This document shows positions 8,254 through 17,163 of a stretch of DNA of 64,000 bases, piece after piece. The first letter of the stretch is position 1; each line of letters starts with the position of its first letter. Source of the stretch: Flavobacterium sp. Leaf82 (lineage in GTDB: Bacteria > Bacteroidota > Bacteroidia > Flavobacteriales > Flavobacteriaceae); the NCBI RefSeq assembly GCF_001422725.1, contig NZ_LMMA01000034.1, forward strand, positions 193,642 to 257,641, written 5' to 3'. The notes under the pieces are model-generated. The model ran no database searches, was not told the origin of the DNA, and saw only the letters and a list, made by a program, of their open reading frames with translations. The translations under genes were made by a program, and so were the position numbers.

Positions 8254-8769
8254 CTACAAATACCTTTCTTCAAAGACTTTTTGGTGATGTTTTTGGTGAC
8301 CAATAATCACAAAACCCAAAGCACCTGCTGATAATTGATGAGTTGAAGCAGTTCCTATTCGCTGAAGTTGTTCTTTAGATAAACTTTTATAAAATAATAA
8401 AGTTGAATGTCTTACAGCGGAAAGTTCCATTAATAATTCCTGAATGCTTCTTTCGTTTGCACTCGTATTATCTACATAATCATTCTCTTCAAATCCGGGT
8501 AAAGGTGTTTTATCATTTCTTGAAAAACGCAAAGCACGATACATAAAAATACGTTCGCAATCTATCAAATGCTGGATAATATCCTTAATAGTCCATTTTC
8601 CTTCGGCATAACGGTAATCGAATTTATCTAATGGAATATTTTGTACAAAACGGATAAAATCATGAAGAGAAATTTCTAACTCTTCGATCAGATTAACTTC
8701 TCCGGCTTCACGAACATAATTGGCGAAAGGACCGGAATATTCTGTTTCTAATAATTGACTTGAATTCAT
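8254..8769 (-). CDS. DinB-family protein
   Basis: 171-residue four-helix-bundle protein of the DinB/YfiT-like superfamily, in which three histidines usually bind a divalent metal. The candidates here are H65 in IIQHLIDCER and the cluster GHQKHHQKV close to the C-terminus. KWTIKDIIQHLIDCERIF is the typical first-helix signature. Relatives include thiol-dependent transferases and damage-induced proteins; the substrate cannot be read from this sequence. It is 45 bases from ppc on the same strand, so it may be read with it, but the functions are unrelated. Confidence 0.8.
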   Translation of the reverse strand: MNSSQLLETEYSGPFANYVREAGEVNLIEELEISLHDFIRFVQNIPLDKFDYRYAEGKWTIKDIIQHLIDCERIFMYRALRFSRNDKTPLPGFEENDYVDNTSANERSIQELLMELSAVRHSTLLFYKSLSKEQLQRIGTASTHQLSAGALGFVIIGHQKHHQKVFEERYL

Positions 8770-8814
8770 GTTTTTTACAATTTACGTTATTCTGTAATTT
8801 TACCTAATCTAATT

Positions 8815-11400
8815 TTATGCTGAATTTCTACTTGCATTGGTATTTCCGAAAAGTGATCTCGTAACGATTTTTTCGTATACTTTTATCAACTCCTCATTAC
8901 CATTAGAATCTTTATTCAATTCATTGATTTTCAATAAAGCATATTGCTGTATCGTTAACAATGGCAACACAATACGTTCTCTTACCTGAATAGAAGCTAT
9001 ACCATCAGGATAATTTTCCATTAAGGTTTTATGTCCCGCTATTTTTAATAAAAGACGTTTTGTTTCAGAAAACTCATCGTAGATAATTTGCCAGAAATCA
9101 CCAAATTCCGGATCTTTTCTCATATAAGCTGTTAGTGGCAAAAATGATTTAGCCAATGACATCATGCTGTTTTCTAAGAGCGTTTTAAAGAATAAAGAGT
9201 TGTGATATAAATCCTGTACTTTATCCCATTGTCCGCTTTCTTCAAAATATTTCAAGGCAGAACCTACTCCAAAAAATCCAGGTACATTTTGTTTCAATTG
9301 ACTCCATGAACCTACAAAAGGAATCGCTCTTAAATCAGCAAAATCTAATGATTCTGATTTGCTTCTTTTGGATGGTCGGCTTCCGATATTTGTTTTAGAA
9401 TAGTATTTTAACGTACTCATCTTCTCTAAATATGGAATAAATTTAGGGTGATTTTTAAAACTTAAATATTTGTCATATCCTAAACCAGCTAATTGATTCA
9501 AAATTTGAGTTTCTTCGTCGCTCAATTCATTTTTTCCTTTACTAAATACCTGATTCGTTACTCCGGCGCTTAATAAATTCTCAATGTTATAACGACAAGA
9601 ATCTAATGTTCCAAAATTAGAACTAATAGTTTGTCCCTGAACGGTAATCTGAATTTCATTATTCTCGATTTTTGGACCTAAAGATGCATAGAATTTATGT
9701 GTTTTTCCACCACCACGAGCCGGAGGTCCGCCACGTCCATCAAAGAAAATAGCTTTAATACCATATTTTCTTGAAATTTCAGTTAAAGCGATTTTAGCCT
9801 GATAAATACTCCAGTTTGCCATTAAATATCCACCATCTTTAGTTCCGTCAGAGAAACCTAACATAATAGTTTGTTTATTTCCTCTGGCTTGTAAATGTTT
9901 AGAATATTCTGGATTTGTATATAATTGCTCCATAATTTGATGGGCATTTTGCAAATCATCAACAGATTCAAAAAGCGGAATAATATCCACAGTTGGATTC
10001 TCCCAATTATTCAATCTGATCATTGCAAAAGTTTCCATAACATTCAGCGCACTTTCGTTATTACTAATGATATAACGATTTGCTCCAAATTCGCCATTAT
10101 TAGCCTGGATAGTTTTTATTGCCTGAACAGATTCTAAAGTAGATCTTGTAATTTCATCATCAAAATCTGCCGGATTTAATTCTCCTTTTACTTTTGATAA
10201 AACTACTAGTTTCTCCTCTTCAGATAATTCAAAATAATTAGAAGGGAATATTTGTGAACCTGAATTTAAATAATGACTTACTACGTCCTTAAATACAGCA
10301 TCGTGAATTTTACTATTCTGACGAATATCTAAAGTCGCAAAGTGAAAACCAAAAAGATTGATTTTTACTAAAAAAGCTTCCAGTTCATCTAAATAAAGTG
10401 ACTGATGCTTTTCGATAATAATATCTCTGATAAGATTTAATTGCGTTAACAATTCATCTAAAGTGATATAAATTTCTCCTTTTGAATAAAAAACAGAACG
10501 ATAAAGTTTATGTTCAAGTTCAGACACTAATGTATCTACACCTGAGAAAGTTAACTTACGTTTCAAGTTTCTCATTTCTATATAATAACACTTCAAAATC
10601 GAAGTACGCAAACGTTCTGCAACTTTCAATGTGATTTCAGTAGTTACAAAAGGATTTCCGTCACGATCTCCTCCAGGCCAGAAACCAAGTTTGATTAATT
10701 GATTCTGAATAGCGCTTCCCTGAAGAATATTTTTTTGTAAATAATGAACAATCTCTCCTGAAGTAGCATAGAAAACATTTTCTAAATACCAGATTAAGCT
10801 AACCGCTTCATCATAAGGATTTGGTTTTTCGTTTTGGATAAAAGGAGTTTTACCCAATTGTGCCAATAATTGTTTTATTTTTAATAAATCATTTAAACGA
10901 ATTGCATCCGTTAAATCATTGATGATTCCTAAAACCGGTCCAGGATAAAATTGTGTAGGATGCGCTGTTAAAACAGTTCTTACATTAAAATTTTCCAAAA
11001 ATTCGATTAATTCTTCATCTTTTTCTTTTGCATCAGATTTCTCTTTGATATCACGCAAAGATCCACGGCCTTCCATGTTGTTTACTTCAGGAAAAGCAGC
11101 ATCTTCGATGGCGTCAAACAATACAATCTGACGTTCGATATATTGAATAAATCGAAACATTAAATCGATTTTCTCCGTCTCTGAAGCATCGTTTAAATAT
11201 CTGTTAGAAAAGAAATCAAAAATTTCTTTAGGTGTTTCTTGTTTTTTAAATCCCGTTTCGCAAGTTTCTGTAAATAAAGGAAGTAAAACTCCAGTATTGT
11301 CTATAGAATCAAAGGGTAATGTTATAAATACACTATTATATATATGGTATTTAGAGAGAACATCTTGATTAAAACGTTCTATTTTAGGCAACGTGTACAT
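8815..11400 (-). CDS. ppc: Phosphoenolpyruvate carboxylase
   Basis: Adds bicarbonate to PEP to make oxaloacetate, refilling the TCA cycle; a cytosolic tetramer in known cases. All core motifs are present: LTAHPTQ with the catalytic histidine (near 145), GGDRDGNPFVT (near 245), the GFSDGTKDGGYLMANW segment (near 515) and FDGRGGPPARGGGKTH, whose arginines are essential in characterised enzymes (near 545). Length 861 is normal to slightly short. The C-terminus ends with GNTNASRNSA, a variant of the usual QNTG ending, and keeps only the Asn-Thr pair. A terminator lies between ppc and the upstream Lrp gene, so ppc has its own promoter. Confidence 0.97.
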   Translation of the reverse strand: MYTLPKIERFNQDVLSKYHIYNSVFITLPFDSIDNTGVLLPLFTETCETGFKKQETPKEIFDFFSNRYLNDASETEKIDLMFRFIQYIERQIVLFDAIEDAAFPEVNNMEGRGSLRDIKEKSDAKEKDEELIEFLENFNVRTVLTAHPTQFYPGPVLGIINDLTDAIRLNDLLKIKQLLAQLGKTPFIQNEKPNPYDEAVSLIWYLENVFYATSGEIVHYLQKNILQGSAIQNQLIKLGFWPGGDRDGNPFVTTEITLKVAERLRTSILKCYYIEMRNLKRKLTFSGVDTLVSELEHKLYRSVFYSKGEIYITLDELLTQLNLIRDIIIEKHQSLYLDELEAFLVKINLFGFHFATLDIRQNSKIHDAVFKDVVSHYLNSGSQIFPSNYFELSEEEKLVVLSKVKGELNPADFDDEITRSTLESVQAIKTIQANNGEFGANRYIISNNESALNVMETFAMIRLNNWENPTVDIIPLFESVDDLQNAHQIMEQLYTNPEYSKHLQARGNKQTIMLGFSDGTKDGGYLMANWSIYQAKIALTEISRKYGIKAIFFDGRGGPPARGGGKTHKFYASLGPKIENNEIQITVQGQTISSNFGTLDSCRYNIENLLSAGVTNQVFSKGKNELSDEETQILNQLAGLGYDKYLSFKNHPKFIPYLEKMSTLKYYSKTNIGSRPSKRSKSESLDFADLRAIPFVGSWSQLKQNVPGFFGVGSALKYFEESGQWDKVQDLYHNSLFFKTLLENSMMSLAKSFLPLTAYMRKDPEFGDFWQIIYDEFSETKRLLLKIAGHKTLMENYPDGIASIQVRERIVLPLLTIQQYALLKINELNKDSNGNEELIKVYEKIVTRSLFGNTNASRNSA

Positions 11401-11432
11401 AATCTATTGTAGTTGGTTGGTTAATTAGTCAT

Positions 11433-11460
11433 AAAAAAACCCCAAGAATAAACTTGAGGT
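11433..11460 (-). terminator. Terminator of the Lrp-family gene
   Basis: Read on the minus strand, ACCTCAAG and CTTGGGGT form a stem with a 6-base loop followed by a run of seven T. It separates the Lrp gene from ppc. Confidence 0.75.
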
Positions 11461-11489
11461 TATATTTAAATATAGCATTCAAGAAGATA

Positions 11490-11969
11490 TTACATATTTT
11501 TAAAAATAGTATGCATCAAACGCTTCTTATCGTTTATACTTTCTTCTAATGAAATCATAGTTTCTGTTCTGTAAACACCGTCGATATCATCGATCATGAA
11601 GATAACTTCTTTTGCGTGCTTAGTATCTTTTGCTCTGATTTTACAAAAGATATTGAATTTTCCTGTCGTTACAGAAGCTACTGTTACGAACGGAATTTGA
11701 TTGATTCGCTCTAGTACAAATTTTGTTTGAGACGTATTATTAAGAAATACCCCTACATATGCAATAAATGAATATCCTAATTTATCGTAATCTAAGGCCA
11801 ATGAAGAACCCATTATTATCCCGGCGTCTTCCATTTTTTTTACTCTAACATGCACTGTACCAGCAGATATCAATAGTTTTTTTGCAATGTCAGTAAACGG
11901 AACTCTCGTATTGTCTATTAACATATCTAAAATCTGGTGATCTACTTCATCTAAACGAAATTTACTCAT
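11490..11969 (-). CDS. Lrp/AsnC-family transcriptional regulator
   Basis: Feast/famine regulator of 159 residues. The N-terminal winged HTH is at about 5-55 (LDEVDHQILDMLIDNTRVPF, then DIAKKLLISAGTVHVRVKKM). The RAM ligand-binding domain follows at about 70-150 and includes the typical glycine turn VTTGKFNIFCKI. These proteins form dimers to octamers and sense amino acids; ligand and targets are not evident here. Neighbours are ppc downstream (separated by a terminator) and the M14 gene upstream, neither an obvious partner. Confidence 0.9.
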   Translation of the reverse strand: MSKFRLDEVDHQILDMLIDNTRVPFTDIAKKLLISAGTVHVRVKKMEDAGIIMGSSLALDYDKLGYSFIAYVGVFLNNTSQTKFVLERINQIPFVTVASVTTGKFNIFCKIRAKDTKHAKEVIFMIDDIDGVYRTETMISLEESINDKKRLMHTIFKNM

Positions 11970-12046
11970 AATTCTTTAATTAATATTACTAATTGCTATT
12001 ACAAAGTATAAAAATATATATAAAAAACAACAAATTCACATAAAAA

Positions 12047-13201
12047 TTAACTTTTTATCAATCCGTTAACAAATTTAACATTTTTATTTAAATAAAAATC
12101 TGCTTTTTGATTCAATTTCGGAAAATTAGTAAAGTCATCTGAATAAACTGCTCCTTTTGCATCATATTCATAATGTCCAAAATAATTTTCCAATTCGCCC
12201 ACTTCAACTATGTAAGCGTTAAAATGAATTTTATTTTCAATCAATTCTTCTTTGTATTGTGCGACAAAATTCGTAATAATTTCGATACCATCATAATTTA
12301 TTTTGATATTTTTATACATAAAATCATAAAAAACCACTTTATTTTGTGAAATATTCAAATAATCATTAATTCTGTTATTAACTAAATCGTTTTCGCTAAG
12401 GAATTCAAAACTCGAAATAAGTGAGAAAAATAAGAACTTTCGGGTTATTTCCCTTTCGTAATCATTAGCAAAATGACCCGCTTCAAATAGTATAGTTGGT
12501 ACTCCTAAATACTGAAATGTATCTCCTATACAATTGATATTGAACGAATCATCAAATCTGCCTATTTGCCCCGGAATATACTTTTGTAAAACATCATTGA
12601 TTCCTGCGATTACATTTATAGCTTTTAAACGGTTCTCATTTATCTCTCTTTCTTCATTATAGGATGGTGCTAAAAATGAAACAGTTGCAGGCTTGCCTGT
12701 TGCTCCGGCACCAAAAATAGTACGCTGGTCATGGAGGTTAAAACAGTAATGAGGTTTAAAAGATTCAAATGCTTCTCTTAGAACCTTGCTTTCTGGTTGT
12801 GTAAGATTTTGTGAATCCCTGTTTAAATCTACTTTGTTTGCATTTTCTCTGGTGTAAAGTCTTGCACCATCAGGATTTAAGATCGGAATGCTATAGAATG
12901 TAAAGGTATTCAACATTTTTTGTGCAAATTCAGATCCACTGTTTAATACATTAATAAAGTCACACAACGCTTTTGTGGTCGTACTTTCATTTCCATGCAT
13001 TTGTGACCATAAATAAATGCGCGTTTCTCCAGTCCCAATTTTATAACTATAAATAGGTTCGTCTAAAACTGATCTGCCAATTACCTGTACTTCATTATTC
13101 GTATTTAGTTTGTCTAATAAAGGTTGAATATGGTCTAAAGTCAAATAACGACCGGATATTGATTGTTCTTTGTGTTGGCTAAATAATTCTTCTAAATTCA
13201 T
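12047..13201 (-). CDS. M14-family zinc carboxypeptidase
   Basis: 384-residue metallocarboxypeptidase-like protein. The zinc ligands are visible: H69 and E72 in QMHGNEST, and H157 in CFNLHDQRT. The substrate-binding DLNRDSQ follows the family pattern, and E240 in LFEAGHF is the likely catalytic glutamate. There is no signal peptide, so it probably acts in the cytoplasm, for instance trimming peptides or amide-linked substrates. The gene is divergent from an XRE regulator. Its promoter region carries copies of the palindrome found throughout that intergenic region, so it is probably under that regulator's control. Confidence 0.85.
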   Translation of the reverse strand: MNLEELFSQHKEQSISGRYLTLDHIQPLLDKLNTNNEVQVIGRSVLDEPIYSYKIGTGETRIYLWSQMHGNESTTTKALCDFINVLNSGSEFAQKMLNTFTFYSIPILNPDGARLYTRENANKVDLNRDSQNLTQPESKVLREAFESFKPHYCFNLHDQRTIFGAGATGKPATVSFLAPSYNEEREINENRLKAINVIAGINDVLQKYIPGQIGRFDDSFNINCIGDTFQYLGVPTILFEAGHFANDYEREITRKFLFFSLISSFEFLSENDLVNNRINDYLNISQNKVVFYDFMYKNIKINYDGIEIITNFVAQYKEELIENKIHFNAYIVEVGELENYFGHYEYDAKGAVYSDDFTNFPKLNQKADFYLNKNVKFVNGLIKS

Positions 13202-13214
13202 TGTCTTTTGATTA

Positions 13215-13522
13215 GTTTACAAAAGTAAACATCTTTATTGTTACAATTGTAAACAATTAAAAAAGAAGAAAATTTATAATTGTAAACAGGATTTCGGTCT
13301 TTATTTAGTTGATAAGTGTACCAAGAGTTGACAAATGTTATTACTTTAAATAAAAAATATTAAATAATTGTATATTAGTGTTTTAATACTTATTATTTAA
13401 AGCTATTATTACTTATAAAAAAGCCTATTTATACTATTTACAACTGTAAAATTGCTTTATTCATTACTTTTAATTACATTTGTAAACAACGTTTTAAATA
13501 ATAATAATTTACAATGGTAAAC
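13215..13522. promoter_or_regulatory. Array of six GTTTAC-N4-GTAAAC-type operator palindromes
   Basis: Six 16-base matches sit between the divergent M14 and XRE genes: 13215-13230 (GTTTACAAAAGTAAAC), 13239-13254 (TGTTACAATTGTAAAC), 13272-13287 (ATTTATAATTGTAAAC), 13436-13451 (ATTTACAACTGTAAAA), 13472-13487 (AATTACATTTGTAAAC) and 13507-13522 (ATTTACAATGGTAAAC). The last includes the XRE start codon. The fifth covers the -7 box of the XRE promoter. The first contains, on the minus strand, a -7-like TACTTTTG facing the M14 gene. The arrangement is that of an autoregulated repressor with control over both genes. Confidence 0.75.
13452..13482 (+). promoter_or_regulatory. XRE-gene promoter (TTG-N20-TACATTTG)
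   Basis: TTG at 13452-13454 and TACATTTG at 13475-13482 with a 20-base spacer match the Bacteroidota consensus. The -7 box lies inside an operator palindrome. Confidence 0.65.
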
Positions 13523-13966
13523 ATCGACGATTTTGTAAAAAGGCTTGAAATTATATTGGATTATTATGCCTTAAATGCTTCTTCTTTTGCAGATAGAATT
13601 GGTGTTCAGCGTTCGAGTATGTCTCACCTTCTTTCCGGAAGAAATAAACCCAGTCTGGATTTTGTAATGAAAATTTTAGAAGTTTTTCCGGATGTAGATT
13701 TATATTGGATTCTAAACGGCAAGGGAAGTTTCCCTAAAAATACAGATGAAGTTACAGAAGCTGTAAAAACTCCTGCTCCTATTTCTGTAAATGAAAATTT
13801 TAGTGGTGGAGATTTATTTTCTCAGATTGATTATAAGGAACCTCAAAAAATAGAAAAAGTATCTTCTCCAGAAATTAAAAGTCAAAATTTAGTTTCTGAA
13901 GAAGGTGAAATTGAGAAAATAGTTATTTTTTATAAAAACGGAACTTTCAAGGCCTATAACCCGTAA
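13514..13966 (+). CDS. XRE-family HTH regulator
   Basis: 150-residue DNA-binding protein. The HTH domain spans about residues 5-68: FADRIGVQRSSMSHLLSGRN supplies helices 2 and 3, and PSLDFVMKILEVFPDVDLYW the rest. About 60 flexible, Glu/Lys/Pro-rich residues follow, then a short C-terminal strand-like end (EIEKIVIFYKNGTFKAYNP). The middle linker varies in relatives of this type, and the end may mediate pairing. The operator array surrounding its start codon suggests that it represses itself and the divergent M14 gene. What signal it senses is unknown. Confidence 0.85.
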   Translation: MVNIDDFVKRLEIILDYYALNASSFADRIGVQRSSMSHLLSGRNKPSLDFVMKILEVFPDVDLYWILNGKGSFPKNTDEVTEAVKTPAPISVNENFSGGDLFSQIDYKEPQKIEKVSSPEIKSQNLVSEEGEIEKIVIFYKNGTFKAYNP

Positions 13967-14043
13967 TTTGAAAAAATCGGATATTTGAAAAATTTTAGAA
14001 ATAATTTTCATTTAAGCGATTCTCACGGAACTCAAAAAAGACC

Positions 14044-14077
14044 AAAAAAAAACCTGATTCAGATTTTGAACCAGGCT
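14044..14077 (-). terminator. Terminator of the lipoprotein gene
   Basis: On the minus strand, AGCCTGGTTC pairs with GAATCAGGTT across a 7-base loop and is followed by a run of T. It lies just past the stop of the lipoprotein gene. Confidence 0.75.
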
Positions 14078-14097
14078 TTATGAAATTTAAAAGTAAA

Positions 14098-15102
14098 TTA
14101 TTTTCTTAAAACAAAAACAGAAGTAACACCTGCTTCTAATCTTATATTAGTAGGAGCAAAATCGCCAGACATTGTTGGATATGCATACGTCAATACTTCT
14201 CCTCCTGCATTTAGTCTTTCAGCCACATAAATCTTTTTTGCAACCTGGTCATAAGCAACGTCAACAGGATTCCCTAAAAGTGAGTTAGGTCCGTAAACTC
14301 TAATTTGATTCGTTAATGCAATCGTTCCTGCTGCCATAGTAGAACTAAAAACGCTTGAGAAATTTTTAATAATCACCAAACCTCCATCTGTTCCCGAAGT
14401 TGCGCTGCCTACATCTGTCAGGATCATTGTATCATCAGCGGCAGAATATGTAATTCCGTGTGTACGAACCAGGCCAGCAATTGTTACTCTTTTAGTAGCT
14501 GTAATTGTTCCGGTTGCATTGCTCATATAATCTTTAAAAAGAACAATGTCACTGGTTAAATCTGCGACTGCATATAAATCGTTTCCGTTAATATGAATAC
14601 CCCATAATTTAAAATCTGTAGTAAAAGTTTTTGCTAACGTAAAACCTGAAGAAGTTTTTTTGTAAACAAATAGTTTGTTCACCATGCCATTAGAGGCAAG
14701 CTGATCTTGTGCAACCACAACTATATCTCCTGAAACTGCAGTTTCTCTTGCATTGGTAAATTCGCTGCCTAAACTGCTAAAAGACAGTACTAAATTATCA
14801 GTTCCGGCTTTTATTGCATTTTTTATTCCGGTATAAGTTTCTAACTTATTATTAGTTCTCGAAGCAACAATAATAGCATCAGTATCACTATTATATGAAA
14901 TACCTTCGGCGTCTAGTGATGCAACGGTAAAAGATTTTACCATTGGTGAAGCAGATAATAAGTCCAGATAAGTAATTTTTCCGGAAGTATTGCTGGAAGT
15001 TACTAAAGTTGACTCGGTTGTATTTGTCGTCTCATTGTCGTTGCTATCACAAGAGGTAAAAATTATTGACAAAAATGCGGCGGTAATAAATAGATTTTTC
15101 AT
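14098..15102 (-). CDS. Lipoprotein, predicted beta-propeller
   Basis: A lipoprotein signal with the lipobox ending at C18 (LSIIFTSC) is followed by a Asn/Thr/Ser-rich linker. The mature part has repeated blocks of about 45 residues such as KLWGIHINGNDLYAVADLT, VRTHGITYSAADDTMILTDV and GNPVDVAYDQVAKKIYVAER, the pattern of NHL/lactonase-like propeller blades. No catalytic residues can be assigned. It probably sits on the outer or inner membrane facing the periplasm or outside. Neighbouring genes give no functional hint; it stands alone with its own terminator. Confidence 0.65.
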   Translation of the reverse strand: MKNLFITAAFLSIIFTSCDSNDNETTNTTESTLVTSSNTSGKITYLDLLSASPMVKSFTVASLDAEGISYNSDTDAIIVASRTNNKLETYTGIKNAIKAGTDNLVLSFSSLGSEFTNARETAVSGDIVVVAQDQLASNGMVNKLFVYKKTSSGFTLAKTFTTDFKLWGIHINGNDLYAVADLTSDIVLFKDYMSNATGTITATKRVTIAGLVRTHGITYSAADDTMILTDVGSATSGTDGGLVIIKNFSSVFSSTMAAGTIALTNQIRVYGPNSLLGNPVDVAYDQVAKKIYVAERLNAGGEVLTYAYPTMSGDFAPTNIRLEAGVTSVFVLRK

Positions 15103-15184
15103 AAGTATAATTTTAGAAAGTTAATTATACTTACGCAAAATTTACTCTTACGGTTTTAAGTTAAAAATAACACACTATTATTTG

Positions 15185-15736
15185 TTAAAATGAATAGCCG
15201 TTTTTTGGTATTTTACCTATAACTCCATCATAATGTTTTTTCAATACTAAAAGATCAGCTTCATAATCTCCGGTTGGAAAAAATGCCTTCCCTAAATTAA
15301 CTTCTTTTTTACCCCAGTCAAAAGCTACGGGAACAATTGGCACATTTGCTTTAAGGGCAATAAAATAGAATCCGCTTCTAATTTCATTCACTTCTTTTCG
15401 TGTACCTTCAGGGGCAACTGCCAGACGAAATACTTCTTTTCTATCAAAAATTGCTGCAATCGAATCTACTTTGTTAAGTCCACCGCTGCGATCTAAGGGT
15501 TCTCCTCCTACACTTCTGAAATAATATCCAAAAGGAAATTTAAACAATTCCTTCTTTCCTACCCAGTTCATCTGCAATCCGGAGATTCCTCTCGTAAAAA
15601 TTCCTAAATAAAAATCATGATTACTTGTATGTGGCATCACCATCATAACACATTTTTTTACTTCTGCATTTTCAATTCCTACTATTTTCCAGCCCATTAG
15701 CTTAAAAAAGATGAATTTGTACAACTGTTTTTTCAT
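15185..15736 (-). CDS. PlsC-type acyltransferase
   Basis: 183-residue member of the lysophosphatidic acid acyltransferase family. The catalytic HX4D motif is H36-TSNH-D41, and the substrate-binding PEGTR motif lies near 107-112. A GGEPLDR segment between them matches the conserved GxxxxxR block. At 183 residues it is shorter than typical PlsC (~240), like a group of small Bacteroidota acyltransferases. The N-terminus is only weakly hydrophobic. The substrate is probably a phospholipid or glycolipid precursor, but specificity cannot be read from this sequence. Confidence 0.85.
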   Translation of the reverse strand: MKKQLYKFIFFKLMGWKIVGIENAEVKKCVMMVMPHTSNHDFYLGIFTRGISGLQMNWVGKKELFKFPFGYYFRSVGGEPLDRSGGLNKVDSIAAIFDRKEVFRLAVAPEGTRKEVNEIRSGFYFIALKANVPIVPVAFDWGKKEVNLGKAFFPTGDYEADLLVLKKHYDGVIGKIPKNGYSF

Positions 15737-15752
15737 TAAAATTTATTTTTTG

Positions 15753-15785
15753 TTGCAAAATAAAAGATTTAAAGTGGTAAATTTG
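15753..15785 (+). promoter_or_regulatory. Promoter of the methyltransferase-led operon
   Basis: TTG at 15753-15755 and TAAATTTG at 15778-15785, 22 bases apart, fit the Bacteroidota promoter apart from a slightly long spacer. The start codon follows 17 bases later. Confidence 0.5.
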
Positions 15786-15802
15786 AGTAAAAGCATTTAA
15801 AA

Positions 15803-16468
15803 ATGATTCAAAAATTATTTAGTTATATCATTCCAATCAAAATATTTAAGAAAAAATCAGAAAGAAGTAAAATTATCGAAATTACCTGGGCGAACGGTGA
15901 ATTAGTTTTAGATTCTGAAAATACAAATTACTCTTACGGAAGTTTGCAGCGTATATTAAGGTACGGTCTTAGAAATATAGGTTATGATACCATTCTTAAA
16001 ATGGATCATATTTTATTATTGGGAGTTGCCGGCGGAAGCGTCATAAAAACATTAGTGGATGAAATTGAATATAAAGGTAAAATTACAGGAGTCGAAATTG
16101 ACCCGGATATGATTCAGATCGCAAATCAATATTTTAACCTTGACCAAATAAAACAATTAGAAATTATTATTGATGATGCATTTGAGTTTGTTTTAAAAAC
16201 AAAAAATAAATACGATCTGATTATAATTGATATTTTTGAAGATATAAAAATGCCCAACTTTTTATTTGAAAGTTTTTTTAGCGAACGTATTTGTTTTCTT
16301 TTAGAAAAAAATGGTTTTGTACTTTTTAATACCATGATTTTAGATGAAGCACATAATGTTCGAAATCAAAAATATATTTCTGAGATAAACGCTGAATTAT
16401 TTACTTCGAAAATGCTGCCCCGCGTAGAAGTACATAATGAACTAATAATTATTGAAAAAGTCGCTTAA
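15803..16468 (+). CDS. Spermidine-synthase-like methyltransferase-fold protein
   Basis: 221 residues with a Rossmann SAM-binding fold of the spermidine synthase superfamily: motif I GVAGGSV (74-80), acidic ribose-binding E98 within GVEIDPD (96-102), DDAFEF (124-129), and D143 in YDLIIIDIF. The spermidine synthase N-terminal beta domain is reduced to a short stretch (ITWANGELVLDSENTNYSYG). Many such short homologues are not true aminopropyltransferases, so polyamine synthesis is not established, although an arginine decarboxylase and a DHS-like gene lie 10 kb upstream. First gene of a tight run through 18698. Confidence 0.75.
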   Translation: MIQKLFSYIIPIKIFKKKSERSKIIEITWANGELVLDSENTNYSYGSLQRILRYGLRNIGYDTILKMDHILLLGVAGGSVIKTLVDEIEYKGKITGVEIDPDMIQIANQYFNLDQIKQLEIIIDDAFEFVLKTKNKYDLIIIDIFEDIKMPNFLFESFFSERICFLLEKNGFVLFNTMILDEAHNVRNQKYISEINAELFTSKMLPRVEVHNELIIIEKVA

Positions 16469-16479
16469 ATCTAAATTTT

Positions 16480-17157
16480 ATGAAACCTCTTGTATCTATA
16501 CTAAAAGCCTTGCCGCCTACTAAGATTATTGATTCCAGTATTCATTTATCAAAATATATTCCGTTGGATTTGTCTGTGACCAATCAGGATTTGGTTGAAA
16601 GTAAACCTGAAAATGCTGCTGAATTTGAAAATTTTATTTCAAATTATTTAGAAAAAAACAATGCACAAGTTGCATTTGGCGGCTACATAGAAGGTCGTAC
16701 CTTATATCAGCGAAGTACGATTTTTAAGAACGATTCTATTCCGGAACGAAATATTCATATTGGACTGGATTTATGGACAAAAGTCGACACGGCAGTTTTA
16801 GCTCCGTTAAACGGAAAAGTTCACAGTTTTAAAAATAATCCTGGTTTAGGGGATTATGGTCCAACAATAATTTTAGAACACATTGTCGAAAATGAAAAAT
16901 TTTATACTTTATACGGACATTTATCGTTAGAAAGTATAGAAAACCTTAGTGTTGGGAAAGTTTTTAATAGAGGACAAAAAATCGGAACTTTAGGAAACTC
17001 CTCTGTCAATGGTGATTATGCACCGCATGTACACTTTCAGATTATAAAAAATATCGAAGAATATCATGGTGATTATCCCGGAGTTTGTAATACAAATGAT
17101 TTGAATTTCTATATCGAAAACTGCCCCGACCCCAACTTATTATTAAAAATTACTTAA
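16480..17157 (+). CDS. M23 (LytM) peptidase-like protein without signal peptide
   Basis: The C-terminal half carries the complete LytM zinc site: H93 and D97 in NIHIGLDLW, H147 in LYGHL, and H183/H185 in APHVHFQ. Enzymes with this site cut peptidoglycan cross-links. The N-terminal ~65 residues have no hydrophobic signal, so the protein would remain in the cytoplasm unless the start is wrong; no better upstream start fits in the 11-base gap after the preceding gene. Similar signal-less M23 domains occur fused to aminotransferase/phosphotransferase proteins, so the substrate may not be peptidoglycan. Confidence 0.8.
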   Translation: MKPLVSILKALPPTKIIDSSIHLSKYIPLDLSVTNQDLVESKPENAAEFENFISNYLEKNNAQVAFGGYIEGRTLYQRSTIFKNDSIPERNIHIGLDLWTKVDTAVLAPLNGKVHSFKNNPGLGDYGPTIILEHIVENEKFYTLYGHLSLESIENLSVGKVFNRGQKIGTLGNSSVNGDYAPHVHFQIIKNIEEYHGDYPGVCNTNDLNFYIENCPDPNLLLKIT

Positions 17158-17163
17158 ATAGTT

